NCBI RefSeq assembly: GCF_014873755.1
Contig: NZ_JADBEG010000001.1
Coordinates: forward strand, 1,118,501-1,182,500
Direction of reading: 5' to 3'
Source: Amycolatopsis lexingtonensis
GTDB taxonomy: Bacteria; Actinomycetota; Actinomycetes; Mycobacteriales; Pseudonocardiaceae
Length of the DNA: 64,000 nucleotides
The first letter of the stretch is position 1. Each line of letters begins with the position of its first letter. The notes under the pieces are model-generated. The model was not told where the DNA came from. It ran no database searches and saw only the letters and a list, made by a program, of their open reading frames with translations. Made by a program: the position numbers and the translations under genes. This document shows, piece after piece, positions 43,690 to 52,135 of the stretch.

Positions 43690-44841
43690 ATGACTCCCGT
43701 CCGTGGTGAAGACAGGCAGCTCGCGCGCGGCGGTGACGCCCGGCCCTTGCCGGTCCGCTTGGCCGAAGCGGGGATCGGGCGCCGCCGGTTCCTGACGTTC
43801 TGCGCCGCGATGGCGACGACGCTGGCGCTGCCGGAGCGGTTCGCGCCCCGGGTCGCCGAAGCGCTGTCCACAGTGGAACGTCCGGTGGTGGTGTGGCTCG
43901 AGTTCCAGGACTGCGCGGGCGACACCGAGGCGTTCCTGCGCTCGCGCAACCCTTCGACCGCGGATCTCCTGCTCGGGATGATCTCGCTGAACTACCACGA
44001 GACCCTGATGGCCGCGGCCGGCACGGCGGCGGAGAAGGCCCGGGACGACGCGGTCGCCAAGGGCGGGCACCTCGTCGTCGTCGAAGGTTCGGTGCCCACC
44101 GGTATCCCGGGCGCCTGCACGATCGGCGGACGGTCGGCCGAGGACCTGCTGCGCAGCGCCGTGCGCGGCGCCGCGGGCGTCATCAACGTCGGTACCTGCT
44201 CGGCCTTCGGCGGCATTCCGGCCGCCGGGCCGAACCCGACCGGCGCGGTGCGGGTGGAGGACATCGTCGGCGGTGTCCCGGTGATCAACCTTTCCGGCTG
44301 CCCGGTGAACGCCGACAACCTGACCGCCACGATCGTGCACCACCTCACCTTCGGGCAGTTCCCGGCCGCCGATGACCTGGGCCGGCCGCTGTTCGCCTAC
44401 GGGGAACGCATCCACGACACCTGTCCCCGCCGCGGGCACTTCGACGCCGGGCAGTTCGCCGAGGAGTGGGGCGACGAAGGGCACCGGAAGGGCTGGTGCC
44501 TCTACAAGCTGGGCTGCAAGGGCCCGAGCACGTTCCACAACTGCCCGAGCGTGCGCTACAACGACGGGACGTCGTGGCCGATCGCCGCCGGCCACGGCTG
44601 CGTCGGCTGCTCGGAGCCGGACTTCTGGGACGCGATGACGCCGTTCTACGAGCGGCTGCCGGGCGTGCAGGCGGTCGGCGGGACTTTCACGGTCGACGAG
44701 ATCGGCCTGGGGGTCGTCGGCGCCACCGCCGCCGGGTTCGCGCTGCACGGGGTGGGCAAGGTCGTCCAGCACAAGCTCCTCGCGATCCGGGAAGCGCGGC
44801 GGACCCCGGAACCCGATCCCGACGAGGAAAAGGACGGTTGA
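43690..44841 (+). CDS. NiFe hydrogenase small subunit, Tat-exported, CxxD variant
   Basis: A 383-aa electron-transfer subunit. Tat signal GIGRRRFLTFCAAMATTLAL; C-terminal hydrophobic anchor (LGVVGATAAGFALHGVGKVV). Medial and distal Fe-S ligands are present (IHDTCPR, GWCLYKLGCKGPSTFHNCP, GHGCVGCSEP). The proximal-cluster motif is QDCAGDTEAFLRS: Cys75 is followed at +3 by Asp78 where standard group 1 enzymes have a second Cys (CxxC). Asp at this site is known from group 1h/5 actinobacterial hydrogenases. ATG 43690 has GGAGGTG at ideal spacing. It oxidises H2 at the outer membrane face with the next two genes. Confidence 0.92.
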   Translation: MTPVRGEDRQLARGGDARPLPVRLAEAGIGRRRFLTFCAAMATTLALPERFAPRVAEALSTVERPVVVWLEFQDCAGDTEAFLRSRNPSTADLLLGMISLNYHETLMAAAGTAAEKARDDAVAKGGHLVVVEGSVPTGIPGACTIGGRSAEDLLRSAVRGAAGVINVGTCSAFGGIPAAGPNPTGAVRVEDIVGGVPVINLSGCPVNADNLTATIVHHLTFGQFPAADDLGRPLFAYGERIHDTCPRRGHFDAGQFAEEWGDEGHRKGWCLYKLGCKGPSTFHNCPSVRYNDGTSWPIAAGHGCVGCSEPDFWDAMTPFYERLPGVQAVGGTFTVDEIGLGVVGATAAGFALHGVGKVVQHKLLAIREARRTPEPDPDEEKDG

Positions 44842-44843
44842 CC

Positions 44844-46553
44844 ATGGCCCGGCTGGTCATCGACCCGGTCACCCGGATCGAAGGACACCTGCGCGTCGAA
44901 GTCACGGTCGACGGGGGAGTGGTCCGCGACGCCTACTCGTCCTCGACGATGTGGCGCGGCATCGAGACCATCCTCGCCGGGCGTGACCCGCGCGACGCCT
45001 GGTTGTTCGCGCAGCGCATCTGCGGGGTCTGCACCACGGTGCACGCGCTGGCGTCGGTGCGCGCGGTCGAGGACGCGGTCGGGGCGGTGCCCCCGCTGAA
45101 CGCGCGCCTGCTGCGCCAGCTCATCGCGGCGGCGCAGTTCCTGCACGACCACGTCGTGCACTTCTACCACCTGCACGCGCTGGACTGGATCGACCCCGTC
45201 GCGGCGCTGCGGGCCGATCCGGCCAAGACCGCGTCGGTGGCACAGTCCCTTTCGGACTACCCGCGGGCCACGACCGCGCTGTTCGCTTCGGTGCGCGACC
45301 GGCTCAAGGGCTTTCTGGCCAGTGGCAACATCGGGCCGTTCACCAACGGCTACTGGGGCCACCCGGCCTACCGGCTCCCACCGGAGGTCGACCTGCTGGC
45401 GTTCAGCCACTACCTCGACGCGCTCGAGTTCCAGCGCGACTACGTCCGCATCCACGCACTGCTCGGCGGCAAGAACCCGCACCCGCAGACCTACCTCGTC
45501 GGCGGCATGGCCTCGCCGGTCGACCCGGACAGCCAGGACGCGATCAACGACAACACGCTGCAGCAGCTCGCCCAGCTCGTGCAGCGCGGCGTCGACTTCG
45601 TCGAGCAGGTCTACCTGCCCGACCTCTACGCGATCGCGGCGGCCTACCCCGAGTGGACCACCTACGGGCGGGGGATCGGGTCGTACCTGGTGTTCGGCGA
45701 CTACACCCTGTCGGCGCCGGGCAAGGGACAGCCGCCGCGGGGCGGCCTGTTCCCGGGCGGGGTGCTCGTGGACGGCAAGCCGGGTCCGTTCGAGCGCGAC
45801 AAGGTCTCCGAATCCGCGTTCCACTCCTGGTACCGCTACGACGACGCGAAGGCGTCCCTGCCGCCCTGGCAGGGCACCACCACGCCGGACTACACCGGTC
45901 CGCAGCCGCCGTTCGACCAGCTCGACGTCGAAGGCAAGTACTCCTGGCTCAAGGCCCCGCGCTACGACGGGCGGGCCATGGAGGTCGGTCCCCTCGCGCG
46001 CATGCTCGTCGGCTACACGGCCGGGGACGCGCGCATCAAGCCGCTCGTCCAGGGTGCCCTGGACCGCCTGAAGCTGCCCGCGTCCGCGCTGATGTCCACC
46101 CTCGGCCGGGTACTGGCCCGCGGCCTCGAGACCCAGCTGATGGCCCGGTATTCGCTGGAGCTGGTGAACCGGCTGCGCGACAACATCGCCGGCGGCGACC
46201 TGACGATCGCCGACAACGCCAAGTGGGACCCGGCTTCCTGGCCCGGGGGCAAGTCCTTCGGCGTCGGCTTCCACGAGGCGCCCCGCGGCTCGCTCTCGCA
46301 CTGGGTGGTCATCGAGGACGGGCGCATCCGCAACTACCAGGCCGTCGTGCCCAGCACCTGGAACGCGAGCCCGCGCGACGCCACCGGCAACCCAGGGCCC
46401 TACGAAGCGTCCCTCGTCGGGACGCCGGTCGCCGATCCGGCCCGGCCGCTGGAGATCCTGCGCACCTTGCACTCGTTCGACCCGTGCATGGCCTGCGCGG
46501 CGCACGTCTACGACGCCGACGGCGAGGCCGTGGCGAAGGTGCTCGTGCAATGA
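44844..46553 (+). CDS. NiFe hydrogenase large subunit
   Basis: A 569-aa catalytic subunit. VIDPVTRIEGHLRVEV opens the protein; the NiFe-binding motifs are RICGVC (Cys60, Cys63) and DPCMACAAH near the end (Cys548, Cys551). The sequence continues 15 residues past His554 (VYDADGEAVAKVLVQ), the peptide expected to be cleaved by the maturation protease at 47230. It follows the small subunit by 2 nt and overlaps the cytochrome gene (ATGA). Residues such as GNIGPFTNGYWGHPAY and TYLVGGMASPVD are typical of membrane-bound uptake hydrogenases. Confidence 0.95.
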   Translation: MARLVIDPVTRIEGHLRVEVTVDGGVVRDAYSSSTMWRGIETILAGRDPRDAWLFAQRICGVCTTVHALASVRAVEDAVGAVPPLNARLLRQLIAAAQFLHDHVVHFYHLHALDWIDPVAALRADPAKTASVAQSLSDYPRATTALFASVRDRLKGFLASGNIGPFTNGYWGHPAYRLPPEVDLLAFSHYLDALEFQRDYVRIHALLGGKNPHPQTYLVGGMASPVDPDSQDAINDNTLQQLAQLVQRGVDFVEQVYLPDLYAIAAAYPEWTTYGRGIGSYLVFGDYTLSAPGKGQPPRGGLFPGGVLVDGKPGPFERDKVSESAFHSWYRYDDAKASLPPWQGTTTPDYTGPQPPFDQLDVEGKYSWLKAPRYDGRAMEVGPLARMLVGYTAGDARIKPLVQGALDRLKLPASALMSTLGRVLARGLETQLMARYSLELVNRLRDNIAGGDLTIADNAKWDPASWPGGKSFGVGFHEAPRGSLSHWVVIEDGRIRNYQAVVPSTWNASPRDATGNPGPYEASLVGTPVADPARPLEILRTLHSFDPCMACAAHVYDADGEAVAKVLVQ

Positions 46554-47233
46554 CGGCCTCGGCGCGGGAGACCGTCCCGGAACCGGCGGTGGTTCGGGTC
46601 CGGGTCTGGGACCTGCCGGTGCGGCTCATCCACTGGCTGCTGGTGCTCGCGCTGGCCGTGCTGAGCGTGACCGGCTACCTCATCGGCAACCCGATCCTGG
46701 CCCTGCCCGCGAGTTCCGGATGGGTCGCCTGGGTGAAGATCGTCCACAAGCTCACCGCGTACGGCTTCATCGCCTTGATCGGCGCCCGGGTGGCGTGGAT
46801 GTTCCTGTCCCGGAACAAGTGGTCGCGCTGGACGGAATGGATCCCGACCACCCGCGAGCGCGTCCGCCAGATCATCCCCTCGGTGCGCTTCTACACGTTC
46901 CTCGAACGCGACGCCCCGCCGGTGGTCGGGCACAACCCGCTCGCCGGGATGACGTACACGGTGCTGTACCTCATGTTCGGCGTGGAGATCGTGACCGGCG
47001 TCGTGCTGTGGGGCGTGGAGGGCAACGGCTGGGCCGCGTTCCTGACCGGCTGGCTCACGCGGCTGTTCGCGCTGTCGACCATCCGGTTCACCCACCACCT
47101 GATCATGTGGCTCACGTGGGGATTCATGGTCCACCACCTCTACAGCGGGCTCCTGGTCGACCGCGTCGAGGGCTCCGGCCTGATGACGTCGATCTTCTCC
47201 GGGTACAAGTTCCTGCCCGGTGACCGCGGATGA
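46550..47233 (+). CDS. Ni/Fe-hydrogenase b-type cytochrome subunit
   Basis: A 227-aa membrane di-heme cytochrome of the HupC/HyaC type with four TM helices. Histidine ligands are visible in VRLIHWLLVLALAVLSVTGY, WVKIVHKLTAYGFIALIGAR and RFTHHLIMWLTWGFMVHHLY. It passes electrons from the small subunit to quinone. It starts at ATGA overlapping the large-subunit stop and ends at ATGA overlapping the protease gene. Confidence 0.92.
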   Translation: MTASARETVPEPAVVRVRVWDLPVRLIHWLLVLALAVLSVTGYLIGNPILALPASSGWVAWVKIVHKLTAYGFIALIGARVAWMFLSRNKWSRWTEWIPTTRERVRQIIPSVRFYTFLERDAPPVVGHNPLAGMTYTVLYLMFGVEIVTGVVLWGVEGNGWAAFLTGWLTRLFALSTIRFTHHLIMWLTWGFMVHHLYSGLLVDRVEGSGLMTSIFSGYKFLPGDRG

Positions 47234-47721
47234 CGGGCGTCGCCCCCGTGCTCGTGCTGGGCATCGGCAACGAACTGCTCGGCGACGACGGCGTGGGCGT
47301 GGTCGCGGCCCGGCGCCTGGCGGCGCTGGTTCCCCCTGCCGTGGAGGTGCTGGACGGCAGCACGCTGGGGCTCCTCCTGGCCCCGCTGCTGGCGGATCGG
47401 TCAGCGGTGCTCGTGCTCGACGCCGTGTCGGAGCGCCACGGTCCGCCGGGGACGATCGTGCTCCTGCGCGACACCGAGATCCGCCGTGGACACGGACTGC
47501 GCGCCACGGCCCACGACGTCGGGCTCGTGGACGCGCTGTCCGCCGTGGAGCTGAGCGGCCGGGCACCCGGGTGCATCGCGCTCGTGGGGCTGGTGGCCGA
47601 GCCACCCCGCTGCCGGTTCGGGCTCGGCCGGCGGGCGCGCGCCGAGCTGCCCGCCTTGGTCGAGACGGCGTGCGGTGTGCTCCGGGAGTGGCGGGTTCCC
47701 GTGCGGCCGCTACCGGTCTGA
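47230..47721 (+). CDS. Hydrogenase maturation protease
   Basis: A 163-aa endopeptidase of the HyaD/HupD family: VLVLGIGNELLGDDGVGVVA (the nickel-sensing Glu and Asp in N-E-L-x-x-D-D-G-x-G), EVLDGSTLGLLLAPLL and LVLDAVSERHGPPGT with the second Asp, and a C-terminal TAHDVGLVDALSAVEL with the His ligand. It trims the large-subunit tail after nickel insertion. No hypABCDEF genes are in the window, so NiFe-site assembly must be supplied from elsewhere. Confidence 0.9.
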   Translation: MTGVAPVLVLGIGNELLGDDGVGVVAARRLAALVPPAVEVLDGSTLGLLLAPLLADRSAVLVLDAVSERHGPPGTIVLLRDTEIRRGHGLRATAHDVGLVDALSAVELSGRAPGCIALVGLVAEPPRCRFGLGRRARAELPALVETACGVLREWRVPVRPLPV

Positions 47722-47749
47722 TCGTCACGGCCGCTCCCGCGCCGGGGCA

Positions 47750-48118
47750 TCAGGCTCCGTGTTGCCCGGCTTCGTCGCGTTCCCGGACGAACTCCTGGAC
47801 CGCGGCGAACGCGCGGGGGCCGTAGACGGTGGCCGGACCGCCGTTCATCATGATCGCGACGCCGATGGCCTCCGCGCCCTCCTCGAGGGTCGCGCCCTTG
47901 CGGACCGCCCCACGGGCGTGGGCGGCGATGCAGCCGTCGCACTCCTTGCTCACGGAGATGGCCAGCGCGATGAGCTCCTTGGTCTTCGCGTCCAGCGCGC
48001 CGGCCGCCAGCGCGGCCTCGTGCAACTGCCCGAACCCCTGGTAGACCGCCGGAATCGCCTTGCGCAGCTCCCGCGCCGGTTCCCGCAGCTCGTCCTGGAC
48101 GGTCTTGCCGTATCCCAT
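47750..48118 (-). CDS. Carboxymuconolactone decarboxylase/AhpD-like protein
   Basis: A 122-aa CMD-family protein with the redox pair and histidine in SVSKECDGCIAAHARGAVRK. In AhpD-like members the CxxC-xxxH motif acts in peroxide or persulfide reduction. ATG 48118 follows AAGGGA. It lies downstream of the persulfide dioxygenase gene (110-nt gap containing a DosR-like box at 48204-48218), so it may have its own hypoxia-type promoter. A thiol-peroxidase role is inference. Confidence 0.87.
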   Translation of the reverse strand: MGYGKTVQDELREPARELRKAIPAVYQGFGQLHEAALAAGALDAKTKELIALAISVSKECDGCIAAHARGAVRKGATLEEGAEAIGVAIMMNGGPATVYGPRAFAAVQEFVRERDEAGQHGA

Positions 48119-48203
48119 GACTGATCCCTTCCCGCGCCGGACTCGGCCGCCAGTGTGCGCCGCTCCGGCGAGACGCAGGAGGAGCCGATCGTCCCGCCAC
48201 GGC

Positions 48204-48218
48204 GGTACTTTCGGCCCC
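48204..48218 (-). promoter_or_regulatory. DosR/DevR-like box
   Basis: GGTACTTTCGGCCCC lies 86 nt upstream of the CMD-family gene, in the gap after the dioxygenase stop. Confidence 0.5.
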
Positions 48219-48227
48219 TCCCGCGGC

Positions 48228-49616
48228 TCAGGCGCCGGCACCGGTGAAAGCGATTTCCCAGGCGCTGTAACCGCCGGTCAGGTCGGAGACGTCGGTCCAG
48301 CCGTGGCGGCGCAGCAGGCTGGCCGCGATCGAGGAACGGAACCCACCGGCGCAGTACACGACCACCAGGGCGCCGGAGGGGATGTCGGCCAGCCGGTTCG
48401 GCAGCTCGGCGAGCGGGACGTGCAGGGACCCGTCGATGGTTCCGCCGGCGAGTTCGCCGAGATTGCGCACGTCCAGCACCACCGGCCGCACCCGACCCGC
48501 GAGCGCGGTGTGCAGTTCGGTCGCGGTGAGCCTGCTGGCCCGGTCGACCTGGCCGGGCACGCTCAGGAACACGGCTTCGGGTTCGGGCAGGTACCCGGCG
48601 ACGGTGTCGAGCCCGATCCGGCCCAGCCGGGTGATGACCTCGGTCTCGTCGCCGGGTGGGGCGATGACCAGGATGTCCTCGCCGGGGCGCAGCACCATGC
48701 CGGCGCGTTCGGCGAAGCGGCCGTCGGCCGGGACGTTGAGCGAGCCGCGCAGGTGCGCGGCCGCGAACTCCTGCGGCTCGCGGGTGTCGAGCACGATGGC
48801 GCCGGCGTCCCGCCGGGCCAGGAATTCCTCGGCCGGCAGGGCTTTGCGGTGGGCGGGCACGTCGAGCAGGTCGCGGTGCTTGCGGTTGAGCACGGCGTCG
48901 TGGCCGAAGTATCCGGGGGCCGAGGGCTGGCCTTCGGTGACGATGGCGACGAACTCGTCCTCGCTCATCGGGGTGCACGCGTAGTTGGTCAGCCGCTGCA
49001 GGCCGATGGTGGACTGCCGTTCGGTGGACAGGTTCTTCCCGCAGGCCGAGCCCGCCCCGTGCGCGGGGAACACGCGGACTTCGTCGGGCAGGGCCATCAG
49101 CTTGTGCTGCACGCTGTGGTGCAGCTCCCGGGCCAGCTCGTCGGCCGAGGAGCCGAGCGAGGACAGCAGGTCCGGGCGGCCGACGTCGCCGATGAACAGC
49201 GCGTCGCCGGTCAGGACGCCGTAGGGGACTTCGTCGTGGGCGTGTTCGTAGACCAGCACGCTGATCGATTCCGGGGTGTGGCCGGGGGTTTCGAGGATTT
49301 CCAGGGTGACGTCGCCGAGGCTGATGGTGTCTCCGTCGCCGAGTCGTTTGATGGGGAATTCGACGCCGGTGGCGCGGCGGCCGTGCCCGATCCAGGCGCC
49401 GGTGCGGGCGGCGATCTCCAGGTGGCCGGCGATGAAGTCGGCGTGGAAGTGGGTGTTGATGACGCCTTCGATGGTGAAGCCGCGGGCGTCGGCGTCGTCG
49501 AGGTATTCGGTGACGTCCCGGCGCGGGTCGACGACGACGGCGCGGCCGGTTTTCTCGTCGGCGATCAGGTAGGAGGCCTGCGAGAGGCATTCGAGGTAGT
49601 ACTGGGCGAAGTACAC
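48228..49616 (-). CDS. Persulfide dioxygenase-rhodanese fusion (ETHE1-like), copy 1
   Basis: A 462-aa protein from GTG 49616 (GGAG upstream). N-terminal metallo-beta-lactamase domain: THFHADFIAGH and TPGHTPES metal ligands and TGDALFIGDVGRPDL, as in ETHE1-type persulfide dioxygenases. Two rhodanese domains follow: the first (VLDTREPQEFAAAHLRGSLN) lacks an active cysteine, the second has CAGGFRSS with the catalytic Cys. It oxidises glutathione- or low-molecular-weight persulfides to sulfite and exchanges sulfane sulfur. It follows the SQR-like gene by 20 nt, one operon under the operator at 50883. Confidence 0.9.
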   Translation of the reverse strand: MYFAQYYLECLSQASYLIADEKTGRAVVVDPRRDVTEYLDDADARGFTIEGVINTHFHADFIAGHLEIAARTGAWIGHGRRATGVEFPIKRLGDGDTISLGDVTLEILETPGHTPESISVLVYEHAHDEVPYGVLTGDALFIGDVGRPDLLSSLGSSADELARELHHSVQHKLMALPDEVRVFPAHGAGSACGKNLSTERQSTIGLQRLTNYACTPMSEDEFVAIVTEGQPSAPGYFGHDAVLNRKHRDLLDVPAHRKALPAEEFLARRDAGAIVLDTREPQEFAAAHLRGSLNVPADGRFAERAGMVLRPGEDILVIAPPGDETEVITRLGRIGLDTVAGYLPEPEAVFLSVPGQVDRASRLTATELHTALAGRVRPVVLDVRNLGELAGGTIDGSLHVPLAELPNRLADIPSGALVVVYCAGGFRSSIAASLLRRHGWTDVSDLTGGYSAWEIAFTGAGA

Positions 49617-49636
49617 GGTGGGCTCCAAAGGGGGTT

Positions 49637-50842
49637 TCAGGCGAGGCCGGGCAGCATCGCGTGCCAGTAGAAGGCGGGCAGGCCGTAGCGTTTGAGCAGC
49701 CACATGTCGCGGCGCTCCTTGGTGGTGTCGAGGAAGGGGATCGTGGGCGCGGGTTCGAGGTCGTAGCCGAACTCGGCGAGCAGCATCTTGTCCCGGGCGG
49801 TGACCAGGGGGCAGGAGGTGTAGCCGTCGTAGCGGGCCGTCGGTTCCTGGCCGGCGAGTACGGCTTTCAGGTTTTCGACGACGACGGGGGCCTGTTTGCG
49901 GATGGCGGCGCCGGTCTTCGACGTCGGCAGGTCGGCGACGTCGCCGAGGGCGAACACCTCGGGGAACCGCTTGTGCCGCAGGGTGTACTGGTCGACGTCG
50001 ACGTAGCCGAACGGGTTCTCCGGGTTGGCCACCGGGCTCGATCGGACGAAGTCGGGGGCGTGCTGCGGCGGGACTGCGTGCAGCAGGTCGAAGGATAGGG
50101 TCTCCTTGGTGCCGGTGGTGTGGTCGACGATCGCGGCGGTGCGCGCGGCGCTGTCGAGCTCCACGAGTTCGCTGGTCTTGCGGACTTCGATCCCGTATCG
50201 GGCCGCGACGCGTTCGAGCTGGGCGGCCCAGACCGGGACTTTGAACATGACCGGGTCCGGCAGCACCAGCACGATCCGGATGTCATCGAGCACACCCTGC
50301 CGTCGCCAGTAGTCGGCGGCGAGGTAGGCGATCTTCTGCGGGGCGCCGGCGCACTTGATCGGCCCGGCGGGCTGGGTGAACACCGCGGTCCCGGACCGCA
50401 TCCCGCGGATCAGCTCCCACGTGCGCGGCGCGAGGTCCGCCCGGTAGTTGCTGCTCACCGGCGCCTCGGCCAGCGCTTCGGTGAGCCCGGGAACGCCGCC
50501 GAAGTCCAGCTGCAGGCCCGGCGCGAGCACCAGGGTCTCGTAGTGCAGTCGCTGTCCGCTCGCGGTGGTGACGACTTTGGCCGCCGGGTCGATCGCGGTC
50601 GCGGCCTCGGCGATGTGCTCGACGCCCTTCGGGATGACTTTCGCTTCCGGGCGGCCGGTGCGCCGGACGTCGACCTGGCCGCCGCCGACGAGCGTCCAGA
50701 GCGGTTGGTAGTAGTGCGTCACCGCGGGGTCGAGCACGGTGACGTCCTCGATGCCGGCCCGGTTCAGCCGGGCGGCGACGGTGACCCCGGCGGTGCCGCC
50801 GCCGATGATCAGAACACGGTGGGGGACGGGGGAGCTGGCCAT
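49637..50842 (-). CDS. Sulfide:quinone reductase-like flavoprotein, copy 1
   Basis: A 401-aa FAD protein: RVLIIGGGTAGVTVAARLNR, LVLAPGLQLDFGG, and the C-terminal FAD motif VFALGDVADLPTSKTGAAIR. The SQR-specific cysteine lies in AGPIKCAGAPQKIAYLAADY (about Cys164), and TSCPLVT supplies a second. A C-terminal amphipathic end with PAFYWHAMLPGLA suits membrane/quinone docking. It oxidises sulfide to persulfide. ATG 50842 follows AAGGAAG, 41-56 nt downstream of a CstR-type operator. Confidence 0.88.
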   Translation of the reverse strand: MASSPVPHRVLIIGGGTAGVTVAARLNRAGIEDVTVLDPAVTHYYQPLWTLVGGGQVDVRRTGRPEAKVIPKGVEHIAEAATAIDPAAKVVTTASGQRLHYETLVLAPGLQLDFGGVPGLTEALAEAPVSSNYRADLAPRTWELIRGMRSGTAVFTQPAGPIKCAGAPQKIAYLAADYWRRQGVLDDIRIVLVLPDPVMFKVPVWAAQLERVAARYGIEVRKTSELVELDSAARTAAIVDHTTGTKETLSFDLLHAVPPQHAPDFVRSSPVANPENPFGYVDVDQYTLRHKRFPEVFALGDVADLPTSKTGAAIRKQAPVVVENLKAVLAGQEPTARYDGYTSCPLVTARDKMLLAEFGYDLEPAPTIPFLDTTKERRDMWLLKRYGLPAFYWHAMLPGLA

Positions 50843-50882
50843 TCGAGGCTTCCTTCGCTGGTCGTCGACCCGGGTACTTCTG

Positions 50883-50898
50883 GTACCCCTGGGGGTAT
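50883..50898 (-). promoter_or_regulatory. CsoR/CstR-type operator (SQR/dioxygenase operon)
   Basis: GTACCCCTGGGGGTAT, a G/C-tract inverted repeat typical of CsoR-family operators, 41 nt upstream of the SQR-like start. Confidence 0.75.
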
Positions 50899-51005
50899 CT
50901 GTTCTCCACAGTAACCAGCCGGTGTGCATCGCGCAAGTTCCCTGTGGCGCAAGGGTCTTTCGTCTCGCAAGACGGGGAAGGATTGCTCTGAACGGTCGTC
51001 TTGGC

Positions 51006-51021
51006 ATACCCCCGGGGGTAC
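51006..51021 (+). promoter_or_regulatory. CsoR/CstR-type operator (rhodanese gene)
   Basis: ATACCCCCGGGGGTAC, close to perfectly palindromic, 73 nt upstream of the rhodanese start and 108 nt from the divergent operator. Confidence 0.75.
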
Positions 51022-51093
51022 TTGGTACGGTTGTTGGCGTGGCTCGATCGGAATTTGCCGGTCGCCACGGTCCCCGCTCGGAAAGGAACCCAG

Positions 51094-51657
51094 GTGAGTT
51101 CTCTCGATGTCGCTTCCGCGCGCCATCTCATCGCGAACAACCCCGACACACTCGTGGTCGACGTCCGCACCCCGGCCGAATTCGGCACCGCCCACATCCC
51201 CGAAGCGGTCAACCTGCCGCTCGACCAGGTCGACACCCACCTGAGCCGGATCGTCGACGACGCCGGCGGCCGGATGATCCTGGTCTGCCAAGGCGGCTCA
51301 CGCGCCGAACGCTGTCAGCGCGTGCTCGCCGCCGCCGGGCTGGCCGGCACGACGGTGCTCGAGGGCGGGATGAACGCGTGGGCCGCGGCGGGTGCGCCCA
51401 TCACCCGAGGTGTCCCGCGGTGGTCCTTGGAGCGCCAGGTGCGACTGGTGGCGGGCGGCATCGTCCTGCTGGCGGTCCTGGTCAGTCTGTGGTGGCTCCC
51501 GGCGCGCTTCCTGGCCGGGCTGATCGGCGCCGGACTGGCGCTGGCCGCGGTCACCGACACCTGCGTCCTGGGCATGCTGCTGGCGAAGCTGCCGTACAAC
51601 CGACGCGGCGGAACTGACGTCGAGGGCTCCCTCGCCCGGTTGACGCGACGCGGTTGA
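51094..51657 (+). CDS. Membrane-anchored rhodanese (sulfurtransferase)
   Basis: A 187-aa protein. Rhodanese domain (residues about 1-105): LVVDVRTPAEFGTAHIPEAV and the active-site loop VCQGGSRAERC with catalytic Cys, then GGMNAWAAAG. Two TM helices follow (LVAGGIVLLAVLVSLWWLPA; LIGAGLALAAVTDTCVLGML), the DUF2892 type. It transfers sulfane sulfur near the membrane. GTG 51094 follows AAAGGAA. A CstR-type operator is upstream and a strong hairpin downstream, so it is probably monocistronic. Confidence 0.9.
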   Translation: MSSLDVASARHLIANNPDTLVVDVRTPAEFGTAHIPEAVNLPLDQVDTHLSRIVDDAGGRMILVCQGGSRAERCQRVLAAAGLAGTTVLEGGMNAWAAAGAPITRGVPRWSLERQVRLVAGGIVLLAVLVSLWWLPARFLAGLIGAGLALAAVTDTCVLGMLLAKLPYNRRGGTDVEGSLARLTRRG

Positions 51658-51665
51658 GCGAGAGT

Positions 51666-51693
51666 GGCGCGCCGGGAACAATCCCGGCGCGCC
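51666..51693 (+). terminator. Perfect 11-bp hairpin terminator
   Basis: GGCGCGCCGGG (51666-51676) and CCCGGCGCGCC (51683-51693) with a 6-nt loop (aacaat), just after the rhodanese stop. Confidence 0.75.
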
Positions 51694-51705
51694 GCCAGTT
51701 AACAG

Positions 51706-51721
51706 ATACGCCGGGGGGTAT
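51706..51721 (+). promoter_or_regulatory. CsoR/CstR-type operator (thioredoxin gene)
   Basis: ATACGCCGGGGGGTAT, a degenerate copy of the operator with one imperfect half, 20 nt upstream of the thioredoxin ATG. Confidence 0.65.
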
Positions 51722-51741
51722 GTGAGAACGAGGAGGGCCCC

Positions 51742-52101
51742 ATGGCCACCGTGGAACTGACCAAGACCAACTTCACCGAAATCGTGGACGGCCCGGGCAC
51801 GGTCCTGGTCGACTTCTGGGCCTCGTGGTGCGGACCGTGCCGGATGTTCGCCCCGGTCTTCGAACAGGCGGCGGCCCAGCACCGGGACATCACGTTCGGG
51901 AAGGTCGACACCGAGGCGCAGGTCGAGCTGGCGCGGGCGTTCGGCATCTCGTCGATCCCGACGCTGATGGCGGTGCGTGACGGCGTCGTCGTCTACTCGC
52001 AACCGGGTGCGCTGCCCGCGGCCGCGCTCGAGGAGCTGATCGGCAAGGTCCAGCAGCTCGACATGGCGCAGGTGCGTGCCGAAGCCCGGCCACGATCGTG
52101 A
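51742..52101 (+). CDS. trxA: Thioredoxin
   Basis: A 119-aa thioredoxin with the WCGPC active site (Cys30, Cys33) in VLVDFWASWCGPCRMFAPVF, the cis-Pro in SSIPTLM and a normal-length domain plus a short basic tail. It reduces disulfides and persulfides. The CstR-type operator immediately upstream and the repressor gene 34 nt downstream place it in the reactive-sulfur response rather than general housekeeping. Confidence 0.93.
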   Translation: MATVELTKTNFTEIVDGPGTVLVDFWASWCGPCRMFAPVFEQAAAQHRDITFGKVDTEAQVELARAFGISSIPTLMAVRDGVVVYSQPGALPAAALEELIGKVQQLDMAQVRAEARPRS

Positions 52102-52105
52102 GCAC

Positions 52106-52121
52106 GTACCCTGGGGGGTAC
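52106..52121 (+). promoter_or_regulatory. CsoR/CstR-type operator overlapping repressor leader
   Basis: GTACCCTGGGGGGTAC lies 14 nt before the GTG of the repressor gene, next to its AGGAGG site, consistent with autoregulation. Confidence 0.7.
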
Positions 52122-52135
52122 CAGAGGAGGTCGGT

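Noticed and set aside
44646..46550. Very long open frame antisense to the hydrogenase large subunit
   Set aside because: High-GC codon bias leaves the antisense frame open; its residues are Arg/His/Pro-rich with no motifs, while the plus strand encodes a textbook hydrogenase.
48060..49670. 536-codon plus-strand frame over the dioxygenase gene
   Set aside because: Shadow of the minus-strand gene; low-complexity composition, no start signal, and the opposite strand has clear catalytic motifs.
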